NCBI GenBank assembly: GCA_016709335.1
Contig: JADJNC010000065.1
Coordinates: 1 to 47,850, forward strand
DNA length: 47,850 nucleotides
Direction of reading: 5' to 3'
Source of the DNA: Candidatus Propionivibrio dominans
Lineage (GTDB): Bacteria; Pseudomonadota; Gammaproteobacteria; Burkholderiales; Rhodocyclaceae
The position numbers and the translations under genes were made by a program. The notes beneath the pieces were generated by a model. It made no database searches. It saw only the letters and a list, made by a program, of their open reading frames with translations, and was not told the origin of the DNA. Positions 24,885 through 34,322 of this stretch are shown piece after piece (positions within the stretch are counted from its first letter, which is position 1; each line of letters opens with the position of its first letter).

Positions 24885-26129
24885 ATGAAGTGTGTTGATG
24901 ATTTTCGTCTGAAGTTTGGCAAGCAGGAGTTGGTGCCGATCATGATCGGTGGCATGGGGGTCGATATCTCGACGGCCGAACTGGCGCTTGCGGCGGCGCA
25001 TCTGGGGGGGGTAGGGCACATTTCCGACGCCATGATCAACACTGTGGCTGACCGGCGATACAACGCCAAGTTCGTCAAGGATAAAATCAAGCAGTACAAA
25101 TTCAACGTGGCCAACACCGACAAGTCGGTGGTCCAGTTCGATCTCGGGCAACTGGCCGAAGCAACGGCAATGCACATTGGCAAGACGATGGAGGCCAAGC
25201 GCGGCGATGGCCTGATCTTCGTCAACTGCATGGAAAAGCTGACCATGAACGCGCCCAGGGAGACCTTGCGCGTCCGCATGCGGGCAGCACTTGACGCCGG
25301 TATCGACGGAATAACGCTGGCTGCCGGGCTGCACCTGGGATCCTTTGCGCTGATCGAGGACCACCCGCGCTTTCGCGATGCCAAACTGGGCATCATCGTT
25401 TCCTCTTTGCGTGCATTGCAACTCTTCCTGCGCAAGTCGTTACGCACCGGTCGCCTGCCTGACTACGTGGTGATCGAGGGGCCGCTGGCCGGCGGCCATC
25501 TGGGTTTTGGCATGGATTGGGCCGAGTATGACCTGGCGACCATCGTTGCCGAAATCCGCCAGTTTTTGCTGGCCGAAAAACTCGATATTCCGCTGATTCC
25601 GGCAGGTGGGGTTTTTACCGGAAGTGACGCTGTCGCCTACCTTGAAAACGGTGCTTCGGCGGTCCAGGTGGCGACGCGCTTCACTGTCGCCAGGGAATGT
25701 GGATTGCCCGAGGATGTGCAGCAGTTGTATTTCAAGGCCAGCGAAGATCAGATCGAGGTCAACCTGATTTCACCGACCGGCTACCCGATGCGCATGCTCA
25801 CCACCAGCCCGGCGATTGGCGATGGCATTCGCCCGAATTGCGAAGCCTATGGCTATTTGCTCGATGCCAACGGCTGTTGTTCCTACATCACTGCCTACAA
25901 CCGTGAAGTGGCAGCGAATCCTGGCGTCAAGCGTATCTCGGTGAAGGACAAGACCTGTCTGTGCACGCAGATGCGCAACTTCGATCTGTGGACCTGTGGC
26001 CATAACGCCTATCGTCTCAAGGATACGACGCATCAACTCGAAGACGGCAGCTACCAGTTACTCAGCGCCGAGCACATTTTCCACGATTATCAGTTCAGTA
26101 CCGACCACAAGATCGCGTTGCCGGACTAG
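24885..26129 (+). CDS. Nitronate monooxygenase-like flavoprotein
   Basis: A 414-residue TIM-barrel protein of the 2-nitropropane dioxygenase/NMO family, which binds FMN and oxidises alkyl nitronates. Motifs: IMIGGMGVDIST near the N-terminus, the EGPLAGGHLGFG loop with the likely catalytic His, and IPAGGVFTGSDAVAYLENGA for the phosphate site. The C-terminal 90 residues (with CCSYITAYNRE and DKTCLCTQMRN) are an extension seen in some members. The real substrate is unknown. Confidence 0.88.
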   Translation: MKCVDDFRLKFGKQELVPIMIGGMGVDISTAELALAAAHLGGVGHISDAMINTVADRRYNAKFVKDKIKQYKFNVANTDKSVVQFDLGQLAEATAMHIGKTMEAKRGDGLIFVNCMEKLTMNAPRETLRVRMRAALDAGIDGITLAAGLHLGSFALIEDHPRFRDAKLGIIVSSLRALQLFLRKSLRTGRLPDYVVIEGPLAGGHLGFGMDWAEYDLATIVAEIRQFLLAEKLDIPLIPAGGVFTGSDAVAYLENGASAVQVATRFTVARECGLPEDVQQLYFKASEDQIEVNLISPTGYPMRMLTTSPAIGDGIRPNCEAYGYLLDANGCCSYITAYNREVAANPGVKRISVKDKTCLCTQMRNFDLWTCGHNAYRLKDTTHQLEDGSYQLLSAEHIFHDYQFSTDHKIALPD

Positions 26130-26229
26130 TTCCGGTTTCTGCCGAAAACTATTTCATTAGACTCTGGCGCCTGGCCTTGCTATTGTTCTGGGGCAGTTTT
26201 CATAATGTCCTTATCTGGGAGCGTCTCAA

Positions 26230-26619
26230 TTGGGTACAAAGCTATACGTAGGCAACCTGAGCTACGACATCAACAAAAGTGATCTGGAACAGATGTTCGC
26301 CGCACATGGCACGGTAACTTCGGCACAGGTGATCACCGATCGTGAAACGCAGCGCTCGAAGGGTTTCGGCTTTGTCGAGATGGGCTCGGAGCAGGAGGCT
26401 CAGGCCGCGATTTCCGCACTCAATGGCAAGAGCATTGAAGGTCGTGCCTTGACCGTCAATGAAGCTCGCCCGCAGGAGCCGCGCAGTGGCGGCGGTGGCT
26501 TCGGTGGCGCACGCCGCGGCCCCGGTGGCGGTGGCGGCGGTGGGCGAGGACCCTATGGCTCCGGCCGAGGTGGTTCAGGTGGAGGTGGTGGTTCGGGTGG
26601 TGGCGGAAATCGTTACTGA
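26230..26619 (+). CDS. RRM-domain RNA-binding protein with Gly-rich tail
   Basis: A 129-residue protein with one RNA recognition motif: RNP2 LYVGNL near the start and RNP1 KGFGFVEM at about 50-57. The last 45 residues are almost all Gly, Arg and Ser. It starts with TTG (GTKLYVGNLSYDI), with GGGAG upstream; the family alignment supports this start. Such proteins are often cold- or stress-induced RNA chaperones. Confidence 0.92.
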   Translation: MGTKLYVGNLSYDINKSDLEQMFAAHGTVTSAQVITDRETQRSKGFGFVEMGSEQEAQAAISALNGKSIEGRALTVNEARPQEPRSGGGGFGGARRGPGGGGGGGRGPYGSGRGGSGGGGGSGGGGNRY

Positions 26620-26734
26620 CTGATTTTGCAAGCACAGGGTCGGGTACCACGGGTGAATGTTACCGGTAGCGTGCTATCTGTTGCTTTTTATCGCAGCGCT
26701 TCATTCGGCTTCCGGGCCGATCAGGGATATTGTC

Positions 26735-26914
26735 TTGGCAAAACCAAATTACTCGTTTGAAAAACGTCAGAGAGATCTGGAAAAGAAAAGAAAGCAGGAA
26801 GAGAAACGGCTGCGCAAACTTGCGGAGAAAAAACCCGCAGATGACGGCAGTGCCCTGGTTTCGTCTGAAGAGACGGCTGCGAGCGATGCCGACCCGGCTG
26901 GCGCCGGCCACTGA
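26735..26914 (+). CDS. Small highly basic hypothetical protein
   Basis: A 59-residue protein starting with TTG, with AGGGA eight bases upstream, beginning AKPNYSFEKRQRDLEKKRKQ. The Lys/Arg/Glu-rich first half should form a charged helix; the tail is acidic and disordered. The frame extends upstream to 26657 with a hydrophobic run, but the ribosome site favours 26735. I recall similar short proteins in betaproteobacteria but no function. Confidence 0.6.
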   Translation: MAKPNYSFEKRQRDLEKKRKQEEKRLRKLAEKKPADDGSALVSSEETAASDADPAGAGH

Positions 26915-27048
26915 CCGGTACGTTCACGATCGTCCCGCAGCGTGCCGCGGCTGAAATGCCGCGGGGCTGCATGTTGCCCTGACGGGTCTGCTGTGGCCTT
27001 CTCCCGAACCATCGTATCCGCCGCCCGAGTTGCAGACCGTTTTCGCCC

Positions 27049-27894
27049 ATGCTCAGTTATCGTCACGCCTTCCACGCCGGCAACCATGCCGATGTTCTAA
27101 AGCACCTGGTGCTTGTCCTGCTGACGCGCTACCTCGCGCAGAAGGACAAGGCGTTCTGGGTTATCGATACGCACGCCGGTGCCGGGGCCTATGCGCTGGA
27201 CTCCGGTTATGCGCTCAAACTCGCCGAATACAAGGAAGGTATCGCTCGTTTGTGGGGGCGCAATGACCTGCCGGCAGCACTCGCCGACTATGTGGATCTG
27301 GTGCGCAGGATCAATCCGGATCGGCGCTTGCGGGCCTACCCCGGGTCACCGTACTTTGCCTTGTGGACGATGCGTGAGCAGGATCGTCTGCGACTCTTTG
27401 AACTGCACAGCAAGGACGCGCGTCTGTTGCAGGAGAACTTTCGTGATGCCGGCAAGCAGGTCATCGTCGAGGCAACAGACGGTTTTGCCGGGCTCAAGGC
27501 GCTGTTACCGCCGCCGCCACGTCGCGCCGTGGTTCTGATCGATCCGGCCTATGAAGACAAGCACGACTACGAGCGGGTGTTTCATGCACTGAAAGAGTCC
27601 CTGACACGCTTTCCCGACGGAACCTATGTGCTATGGTATCCGCAACTCACCCGCCTCGACGCCCATGAATTGCCACCGCGCCTGAAACGTCTGCCGGCCA
27701 GGGGCTGGCTGCACGTGGCGTTGCGCGTCAGGGAGCCGGTCAGAGACAGCTTCGGCATGCACGGTAGCGGCCTGTTCGTCCTCAACCCGCCGTGGACGCT
27801 GCACGGCACGCTCGCCGAGGTAATGCCGTATCTTGTCGATGTGCTCGGACAGGATGCCGGCGCGGGCTATACGCTTGAACAGCATGCAGGCTAA
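27049..27894 (+). CDS. rlmJ: 23S rRNA m6A2030 methyltransferase RlmJ
   Basis: A 281-residue methyltransferase. The start MLSYRHAFHAGNHADVLKHL is diagnostic. FWVIDTHAGAGAYAL holds the AdoMet-binding loop, and VVLIDPAYEDKHDY is the catalytic motif (DPPY in E. coli, here DPAY). Length and layout are normal. Confidence 0.94.
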   Translation: MLSYRHAFHAGNHADVLKHLVLVLLTRYLAQKDKAFWVIDTHAGAGAYALDSGYALKLAEYKEGIARLWGRNDLPAALADYVDLVRRINPDRRLRAYPGSPYFALWTMREQDRLRLFELHSKDARLLQENFRDAGKQVIVEATDGFAGLKALLPPPPRRAVVLIDPAYEDKHDYERVFHALKESLTRFPDGTYVLWYPQLTRLDAHELPPRLKRLPARGWLHVALRVREPVRDSFGMHGSGLFVLNPPWTLHGTLAEVMPYLVDVLGQDAGAGYTLEQHAG

Positions 27895-27938
27895 GGGGTG
27901 TTGACCGGCAAAGAAAAAGCTTTACGACCAAGCCACAC

Positions 27939-27989
27939 CCAAGGATTCACCAGGAAAAAAGCCAGCCTGGTTTTCCTGGTGGGCCTTGG
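27939..27989. terminator. Stem-loop between rlmJ and the MazG-like gene
   Basis: CCAAGG-N3-CACCAGGAAAA (27939-27958) is mirrored by TTTTCCTGGTG-N2-CCTTGG (27971-27989). The A and T runs inside the stem make it usable on either strand between the two convergent genes. Confidence 0.6.
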
Positions 27990-28055
27990 ATAACCGGGTG
28001 GCTCTGCACTTCCTTCGCTCGACCTGGCGGTAAAGCATTTGCAGTTTCCGGCCTG

Positions 28056-28424
28056 TCAGTCTTCGCCGGCCCTGTCGAGTTGAGTGTATTTTCGGCTCGA
28101 ACCGTAGCTTTTCTCGATCGGGTACTTCGCGGCGTTCTTTTCGAGCTTGCTGCGCGCCGCTTCTTCAAGATTGATCCCGGCCTTGTCGGCGATGAGCAGC
28201 AGATACAGCAGGACATCGGCGCACTCGTCACGCAGGGCCTGGTGTGTGCTGTCATCGCTCAACAAGCTGGTCAATTCCTCGTCGGTTTTCCATTGCGTGA
28301 GTTCAAGCAACTCTGCCGCTTCCAGATTGAGCGAGACGATGAGATGGCGCAGGGTGTGGAATTGCGCCCAGTTGCGCTCGTCGCGAAACTTCAGCAAAGC
28401 CTGTGTCAATTCCGGAAGGTTCAT
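28056..28424 (-). CDS. MazG-like nucleotide pyrophosphohydrolase
   Basis: A 122-residue all-helical protein with the Mg-binding pattern of the MazG/dCTPase superfamily: LNLEAAELLELTQW and DECADVLLYLLLIADKAGI. These enzymes hydrolyse (d)NTPs to monophosphates. The ATG at 28424 is preferred because upstream codons are Arg/Pro-rich and lack family similarity. Confidence 0.88.
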   Translation of the reverse strand: MNLPELTQALLKFRDERNWAQFHTLRHLIVSLNLEAAELLELTQWKTDEELTSLLSDDSTHQALRDECADVLLYLLLIADKAGINLEEAARSKLEKNAAKYPIEKSYGSSRKYTQLDRAGED

Positions 28425-28631
28425 GAATTCAGCCGGGAAAGCGCTGCTGAATGGCGCCCCAGGCCACAGGCCCGATCCCGGTGGCCTGTCCGCGCAAACG
28501 CGTGGTGCCGGACGTGCAGCGACACGCCTGCTGACCCCCGCCACCACAAGGTCAGAGTGGGGTGCTTCATGGGGGCTTTCGGGTACATCGCAATGCGCTC
28601 ATTCTACTGCGCAGTGCAGGGCGCCAGAGCG
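28425..28631. other. Spacer between the MazG-like gene and mdh terminator
   Basis: About 200 bases of GC-rich sequence upstream of the MazG-like gene. Short open frames exist on both strands, one of which would end across the MazG-like start, but none has a ribosome site or a recognisable product. Confidence 0.3.
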
Positions 28632-28660
28632 AAAAAAAGCCGCAGGCTTGCTGCGGCTTT
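28632..28660 (-). terminator. Intrinsic terminator of mdh
   Basis: Ten-base stem AAAGCCGCAG (28636-28645) / CTGCGGCTTT (28651-28660), loop of five. Read on the minus strand it is followed by a T run from the seven A at 28632-28638. It sits 20 bases after the mdh stop. Confidence 0.8.
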
Positions 28661-28680
28661 CTGGTAGGGCAGGTGCCTGC

Positions 28681-29667
<987 letters not shown>

Positions 29668-29812
29668 GGTGCGGCTCCTGTGGATATGAAAGAAATGGAA
29701 AAAACTGAAAACGAGCGTTAATTCCCCGAACTGGTTTGTTGGATGCAAGAAAGCAGTTTGAGATCATAAGAGCGAACGTACGATGATGTCAATTATCAAT
29801 TTAAGTGTCTTG

Positions 29813-29828
29813 TGTCTTATATAAGACA
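29813..29828. promoter_or_regulatory. Perfect 16-bp palindrome, likely GntR operator
   Basis: TGTCTTATATAAGACA is a perfect palindrome in the mdh-gntR spacer, with an outer TAAGT...ACTTA pair (29802-29840) making a longer imperfect symmetry. AT-rich palindromes of this size are typical for dimeric GntR/HutC regulators. It would allow control of both mdh and the regulator itself; inference. Confidence 0.65.
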
Positions 29829-29877
29829 TTTATATACTTATGGACATTATGAATGATTTGTGCTGAAATTCCACCTT

Positions 29878-30618
29878 ATGAACCAGCCGTCGTCAATCCA
29901 TTCTCCGACTTTTAGCCCACTCTATCGGCAGATCAGGGAACTGATAACGAGGAGCCTTGAAACAGGCGAGTGGAAGCCGGGTGATGCCATTCCCAGTGAA
30001 TCCGAACTGGCGGTGCGCTTTGGCGTAAGTCAGGGAACGGTGCGCAAGGCGATCGACGAAATGGCGTCGGAGAATCTGCTGATCCGTCGTCAGGGGAAGG
30101 GAACCTTTGTCGCCACACACGACGATCCGCGTTCGTTTTTTCGCTTTCTTCGCCTGGCTTCAGACGATTCCGATCTGCAGACCTTAAAGAGCATTCCCCT
30201 GGAGTGCTGGCGAGCCAAGGCAGGGACTGACGTAGCCCGTACGCTCGCGCTGGAGACGGGTGCGCCGATCATCATTGTTCGCCGACTGTTGCAGTGTGCC
30301 GAGCGGCCGGCTGTTTTCGATGAAATCTATCTTCCCGGCGAGTTATTTTCCGATCTGACGCTGGATATTCTCAAATCCAGCGAGATGTCTCTCTACCACC
30401 TGTTCGAAAGCCGCTATGCTGTACGCATGATTCGTGCAGACGAGCGCCTGCGCGCCGTGTCGGCCGACAGGGTGAGCGCGGAATTGTTGCAGGTGGCCGA
30501 GGGTAGCCCCCTGCTTTTGGTCGAGCGCGTCACCTTTACCTATGACAGCAAGCCTGTCGAATGGCGCCGGGGATACTATTCGACCCAGAATTTTCACTAT
30601 TTCAACGAATTGGGATGA
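29878..30618 (+). CDS. GntR/HutC-family transcriptional regulator
   Basis: A 246-residue regulator with an N-terminal winged helix (PLYRQIRELITRSLETGEW, SESELAVRFGVSQGTVRKAI, RRQGKGTFVA) and a C-terminal UTRA ligand domain (about 90-235). It lies between mdh and sdhCDAB, so a TCA-cycle or organic acid signal is a fair guess. The ATG at 29878 begins MNQPSSIHS; a GTG at 29860 is possible, and neither has a strong ribosome site. Confidence 0.92.
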   Translation: MNQPSSIHSPTFSPLYRQIRELITRSLETGEWKPGDAIPSESELAVRFGVSQGTVRKAIDEMASENLLIRRQGKGTFVATHDDPRSFFRFLRLASDDSDLQTLKSIPLECWRAKAGTDVARTLALETGAPIIIVRRLLQCAERPAVFDEIYLPGELFSDLTLDILKSSEMSLYHLFESRYAVRMIRADERLRAVSADRVSAELLQVAEGSPLLLVERVTFTYDSKPVEWRRGYYSTQNFHYFNELG

Positions 30619-30677
30619 AGCGAGGAGCAAGGTGTTTTGATGTAAATCAGTTGCTTTGTGGTGAATTTTAATTTTTG

Positions 30678-30691
30678 GTTTTATGCAAGTC
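30678..30691 (+). promoter_or_regulatory. Weak second match to the GntR palindrome
   Basis: GTTTTATGCAAGTC matches 10 of 14 positions of the central part of the palindrome at 29813-29828 and lies 44 bases before sdhC. It could be a lower-affinity site for the same regulator; chance is also possible. Confidence 0.25.
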
Positions 30692-30734
30692 CAAGCGGCC
30701 ATTTTTTGGTCGCCTAACAACAGGGAGAATGTCC

Positions 30735-31127
30735 ATGGCAGAAATGACTTTAAAGAAGAAGCGACCAAAAAACCTCGATCTGATGACGATCCGATTGCCC
30801 CTTCCGGGTATTCTGTCGATCCTTCACCGTGTGAGTGGGGCAGTGCTTTTCCTGCTGCTGCCCATTCTCCTGTGGTTGTTCGAGAGCAGCCTGACTTCTG
30901 CTGAATCCTTTGCCGTAGTCAAGAGTATTGCTGCACACCCATTGGTCAAACTGATCCTGTTAGGACTGATCTGGCTTTACCTGCACCATTTCTGTGCCGG
31001 CATCCGTTATCTGCTGCTCGATCTGCACAAGGGAATCGACCTCGAATCGGCGCGTCTTTCCAGCAAGATTGTTTTTGCAGTGAGTATCGTCCTGACCCTG
31101 CTTATAGGAGTGAAGGTGCTATGGTAA
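30735..31127 (+). CDS. sdhC: Succinate dehydrogenase cytochrome b556 subunit
   Basis: A 130-residue membrane subunit with three helices. LPLPGILSILHRVSGAVLFL holds the quinone-site SxxxR (SILHR), and LYLHHFCAGIRYLLLDL the heme-ligand His region. AGGGAG precedes the ATG. It overlaps sdhD by seven bases. Confidence 0.95.
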   Translation: MAEMTLKKKRPKNLDLMTIRLPLPGILSILHRVSGAVLFLLLPILLWLFESSLTSAESFAVVKSIAAHPLVKLILLGLIWLYLHHFCAGIRYLLLDLHKGIDLESARLSSKIVFAVSIVLTLLIGVKVLW

Positions 31128-31468
31128 ATCGAATTCTTGTCGGGGCTCATTACGGGCTCAAGGACTGGGTCATCCAGCGTGCGACGGCCATCATCATGGC
31201 GCTGTACACGGTCATTTTCTTCGCTGTGGTACTTGTCGTCGGGCCGGATTCCTTTGCTGCGTGGCGCGGCATTTTTGCCAACGGGTTCATGAAGTTTGCC
31301 ACCTTCCTGTGCTTCGTCAGCCTTTTCTATCACGCTTGGATCGGTATCCGGGATATCTGGATGGACTACATCAAGCCGGACGGCTTGCGTCTGCTCCTGA
31401 TGATTGCAACCGCTGCGGCGCTGGTCGGCTATGCCGGCTGGGCCGTGCAGATTCTGTGGAGAATTTAA
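31121..31468 (+). CDS. sdhD: Succinate dehydrogenase membrane anchor subunit
   Basis: A 115-residue three-helix protein: GLKDWVIQRATAIIMALYTV opens the first helix, and FVSLFYHAWIGIRDIWMDYI holds the likely heme-ligand His and quinone-site residues. The next gene, sdhA, starts right after its stop. Confidence 0.95.
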   Translation: MVNRILVGAHYGLKDWVIQRATAIIMALYTVIFFAVVLVVGPDSFAAWRGIFANGFMKFATFLCFVSLFYHAWIGIRDIWMDYIKPDGLRLLLMIATAAALVGYAGWAVQILWRI

Positions 31469-33253
31469 GTGAGCAAGATAACTATTCCCGTTCGCAAGTT
31501 TGACGCGGTGATCGTCGGTGCCGGCGGTGCCGGTCTGCGCGCCGCCATTCAACTTTCCGAAGCCGGCCTGAAGACCGCTGTCCTGTCCAAGGTATTCCCT
31601 ACGCGTTCGCACACGGTGGCGGCGCAGGGCGGTGTTTCGGCTTCGCTGGGCAACTCCGAGGAAGATCATTGGCACTGGCATATGTACGACACCGTCAAGG
31701 GATCCGACTGGCTCGGTGACCAGGATGCCATCGAATACATGTGCCGCAAGGCGCCCGAGGCGGTGGTCGAACTTGAGCACTTCGGCATGCCCTTTGACCG
31801 GACCGACGAAGGCAAGATTTATCAGCGGCCCTTCGGCGGCCACATGTCCAACTTCGGCGAAAAGCCGGTTCGTCGCGCCTGCGCGGCTGCCGACCGGACC
31901 GGTCACGCCATGCTGCATGCCCTCTATCAGCGCAACGTGCGCGCCAATACCCAGTTTTTCGTTGAATGGATGGCGCTGGATCTGATTCGTGACGCGGAAG
32001 GGCAGGTCCTCGGCGTCATCGCGCTGGAAATGGAAACCGGTGATGTCGTCGCCTTTCACGCCAAAGCCACCATCTTTGCCACCGGCGGCGCCGGACGCAT
32101 CTACTATTCGTCGACCAATGCCTTCATAAACACCGGTGACGGCCTCGGCATGGCGGCACGTGCCGGTATTGCACTCGAAGACATGGAGTTCTGGCAGTTT
32201 CATCCGACCGGTGTGGCCGGTGCCGGCGTGCTGATTACCGAGGGCGTGCGTGGCGAAGGCGGCATCCTGCGCAATTCGGACAACGAGCGCTTCATGGAAC
32301 GCTACGCCCCGAATGCCAAGGATCTGGCTTCGCGCGATGTCGTTTCGCGGGCCATGGTGACCGAAATCAACGAAGGTCGCGGCTGCGGTCCGCACAAGGA
32401 CTTCGTGCTGCTCGACATAACGCACCTCGATCCGGCGACGATCATGAAGCGTTTGCCCGGTATCCGCGAGATTTCGATCCAGTTCGCCGGTATCGACCCG
32501 ATCAAGGCGCCGATTCCGGTAGTGCCGACCTGTCATTACCAGATGGGCGGAATTCCGACCAATTACCATGGCCAGGCTGTCAATCCGGATGGCAGCACCA
32601 TCAAGGGTTTCTATGCGGCTGGCGAATGCGCGTGTGCTTCGGTGCACGGGGCCAATCGCCTGGGCACCAACTCGCTGCTCGATCTGCTGGTGTTTGGCAA
32701 GTCCTCGGGTGATTCGGTGATCGAGGCCATCAACGCCGATCCGAAAGGCCTGAAGGAGCTTCCGGCCGATTTCGCCGATCGCACTCTGGCTCGTCTGAAT
32801 CGGCTGAATACCCAGAAGGGCGGTGCCAGCGTCAATGAAACGCGTCTCGAAATGCAGCGCACGATGCAGAAGCACTGCGGTGTGTTCCGCTTCAAGGACA
32901 TGCTGGTGGAAGGTGTGAGCAAGATCTGTGACATCGAGAAAGCGGTGCACCTGACCGAGATCGGCGACAAGTCACAGACCTGGAACACGGCCCGTGTCGA
33001 AGCGCTCGAACTCGACAACCTCATCGAAGTGGCCAAGTCGACCATGGTTTCTGCGGAGGCGCGCAAGGAGTCGCGAGGTGCGCATGTGCGGGACGATGCG
33101 CCGGATACCGCCGCCAATCCGAACGGTCGCGACGACGAGGTGTGGCTCAAGCACTCCCTGTGGCATCGCGAAGGCAACCGTTTGAGTTACAAGCCGGTGA
33201 ATCTCAAGCCACTATCCGTCGAAACCATCGCGCTCAAGACGCGCGCCTACTGA
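31469..33253 (+). CDS. sdhA: Succinate dehydrogenase flavoprotein subunit
   Basis: A 594-residue catalytic subunit that oxidises succinate. The FAD fold VIVGAGGAGLRAAI, the flavin-linking His in TRSHTVAAQGG, the substrate region HPTGVAGAGVL and RGEGGILRN, and HGANRLGTNSLLDLLVFG are all intact. The start is GTG, one base after the sdhD stop. Confidence 0.97.
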   Translation: MSKITIPVRKFDAVIVGAGGAGLRAAIQLSEAGLKTAVLSKVFPTRSHTVAAQGGVSASLGNSEEDHWHWHMYDTVKGSDWLGDQDAIEYMCRKAPEAVVELEHFGMPFDRTDEGKIYQRPFGGHMSNFGEKPVRRACAAADRTGHAMLHALYQRNVRANTQFFVEWMALDLIRDAEGQVLGVIALEMETGDVVAFHAKATIFATGGAGRIYYSSTNAFINTGDGLGMAARAGIALEDMEFWQFHPTGVAGAGVLITEGVRGEGGILRNSDNERFMERYAPNAKDLASRDVVSRAMVTEINEGRGCGPHKDFVLLDITHLDPATIMKRLPGIREISIQFAGIDPIKAPIPVVPTCHYQMGGIPTNYHGQAVNPDGSTIKGFYAAGECACASVHGANRLGTNSLLDLLVFGKSSGDSVIEAINADPKGLKELPADFADRTLARLNRLNTQKGGASVNETRLEMQRTMQKHCGVFRFKDMLVEGVSKICDIEKAVHLTEIGDKSQTWNTARVEALELDNLIEVAKSTMVSAEARKESRGAHVRDDAPDTAANPNGRDDEVWLKHSLWHREGNRLSYKPVNLKPLSVETIALKTRAY

Positions 33254-33287
33254 TCGCGGTACTTTCACGTCCAGGAGTCAATGAATT

Positions 33288-33995
33288 ATGAGTACCATGC
33301 AATTCAAGATTTACCGCTACGATCCTGACAAGGATAACGCGCCCTACATGCAGGACATCTCGATCGAGGTTGATCCTGCCATCGACCGCAAGCTGCTCGA
33401 TGTGCTGACCAAGCTCAAGGCCAAGGACGATTCGCTGTCTTACCGCCGTTCGTGTCGTGAAGGGATTTGCGGTTCCGACGCGATGAACATCAACGGCAAG
33501 AATGGCCTGGCCTGTCTGACCGAGATCAGCGAACTCAAACAGCCGGTTGTCTTGCGCCCGTTGCCGGGGCTTCCGGTCATTCGGGATCTGATCGTCGATA
33601 TGACCCAGTTCTTCAAGCAGTATCACTCGATCAAGCCCTACCTGATCAACGACTCGCCGCCGCCGGAACGCGAACGTCTGCAGACACCGGAGGATCGTGA
33701 AGAACTCAATGGCCTTTACGAGTGCATTCTTTGTGCCTGCTGCTCGACATCGTGCCCCTCGTTCTGGTGGAATCCGGATAAATTCGTCGGCCCGGCCGGT
33801 CTGCTCAATGCTTATCGCTTCATTGCCGATACGCGCGATGAAGCGACCAATGCGCGGCTTGACGATCTTGAAGATCCATACCGCCTGTTCCGCTGCCACA
33901 GCATCATGAACTGTGTCGAGGTCTGTCCCAAGGGGCTGAATCCGACGCAGGCCATCGGCAAGATCAAGGAAATGATGGTCAGGCGGGCGATTTGA
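33288..33995 (+). CDS. sdhB: Succinate dehydrogenase iron-sulfur subunit
   Basis: A 235-residue electron-transfer subunit. Three cluster sites are visible: SCREGICGSDAM (2Fe-2S), CILCACCSTSCPS (4Fe-4S) and CHSIMNCVEVCPKGLNP (3Fe-4S and 4Fe-4S ligands). Length is normal. Its stop overlaps the sdhE start (TGATG). Confidence 0.97.
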   Translation: MSTMQFKIYRYDPDKDNAPYMQDISIEVDPAIDRKLLDVLTKLKAKDDSLSYRRSCREGICGSDAMNINGKNGLACLTEISELKQPVVLRPLPGLPVIRDLIVDMTQFFKQYHSIKPYLINDSPPPERERLQTPEDREELNGLYECILCACCSTSCPSFWWNPDKFVGPAGLLNAYRFIADTRDEATNARLDDLEDPYRLFRCHSIMNCVEVCPKGLNPTQAIGKIKEMMVRRAI

Positions 33996-34249
33996 TGGAG
34001 GCTGGCGCGGAGTTGAACCGTCTGCGCTGGCGTTGTACGCGCCGCGCCATGCTGGAGATGGACATACTGCTGGGAAGCTTTCTCGACAAGCATTACGCAG
34101 GCTTGACTCCGGAACAGGCGGCGGTGTTTGTCGCGCTGGCCGATATGGAAGATCTTGAGCTCTGGCCTTTGATTACCGGCAAGCGCGAGTGTGAAAATTC
34201 GCTGCAGGCCGAAGTCGTGGCCATGTTGCGTAACGTCAAAGTAAAGTAA
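33995..34249 (+). CDS. sdhE: FAD assembly factor SdhE
   Basis: An 84-residue helical protein that helps attach FAD to SdhA. The conserved segment is RRAMLEMDILLGSFLDKHY, where the usual RRGMLE motif has Ala for Gly. The ATG at 33995 overlaps the sdhB stop; a TTG three bases earlier is an alternative. Confidence 0.92.
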   Translation: MEAGAELNRLRWRCTRRAMLEMDILLGSFLDKHYAGLTPEQAAVFVALADMEDLELWPLITGKRECENSLQAEVVAMLRNVKVK

Positions 34250-34322
34250 AGTATTGGTTTTGTCCCGATAGTGGGGCTTCTCGTTGAGCAAGTGACTTCA
34301 AAAACCTGAACCGGAGATTGTG

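Noticed and set aside
31007..32950. A 647-codon open frame on the minus strand opposite sdhA/sdhD
   Set aside because: It is a GC-rich mirror of sdhA with no family motifs; sdhA itself is fully convincing.
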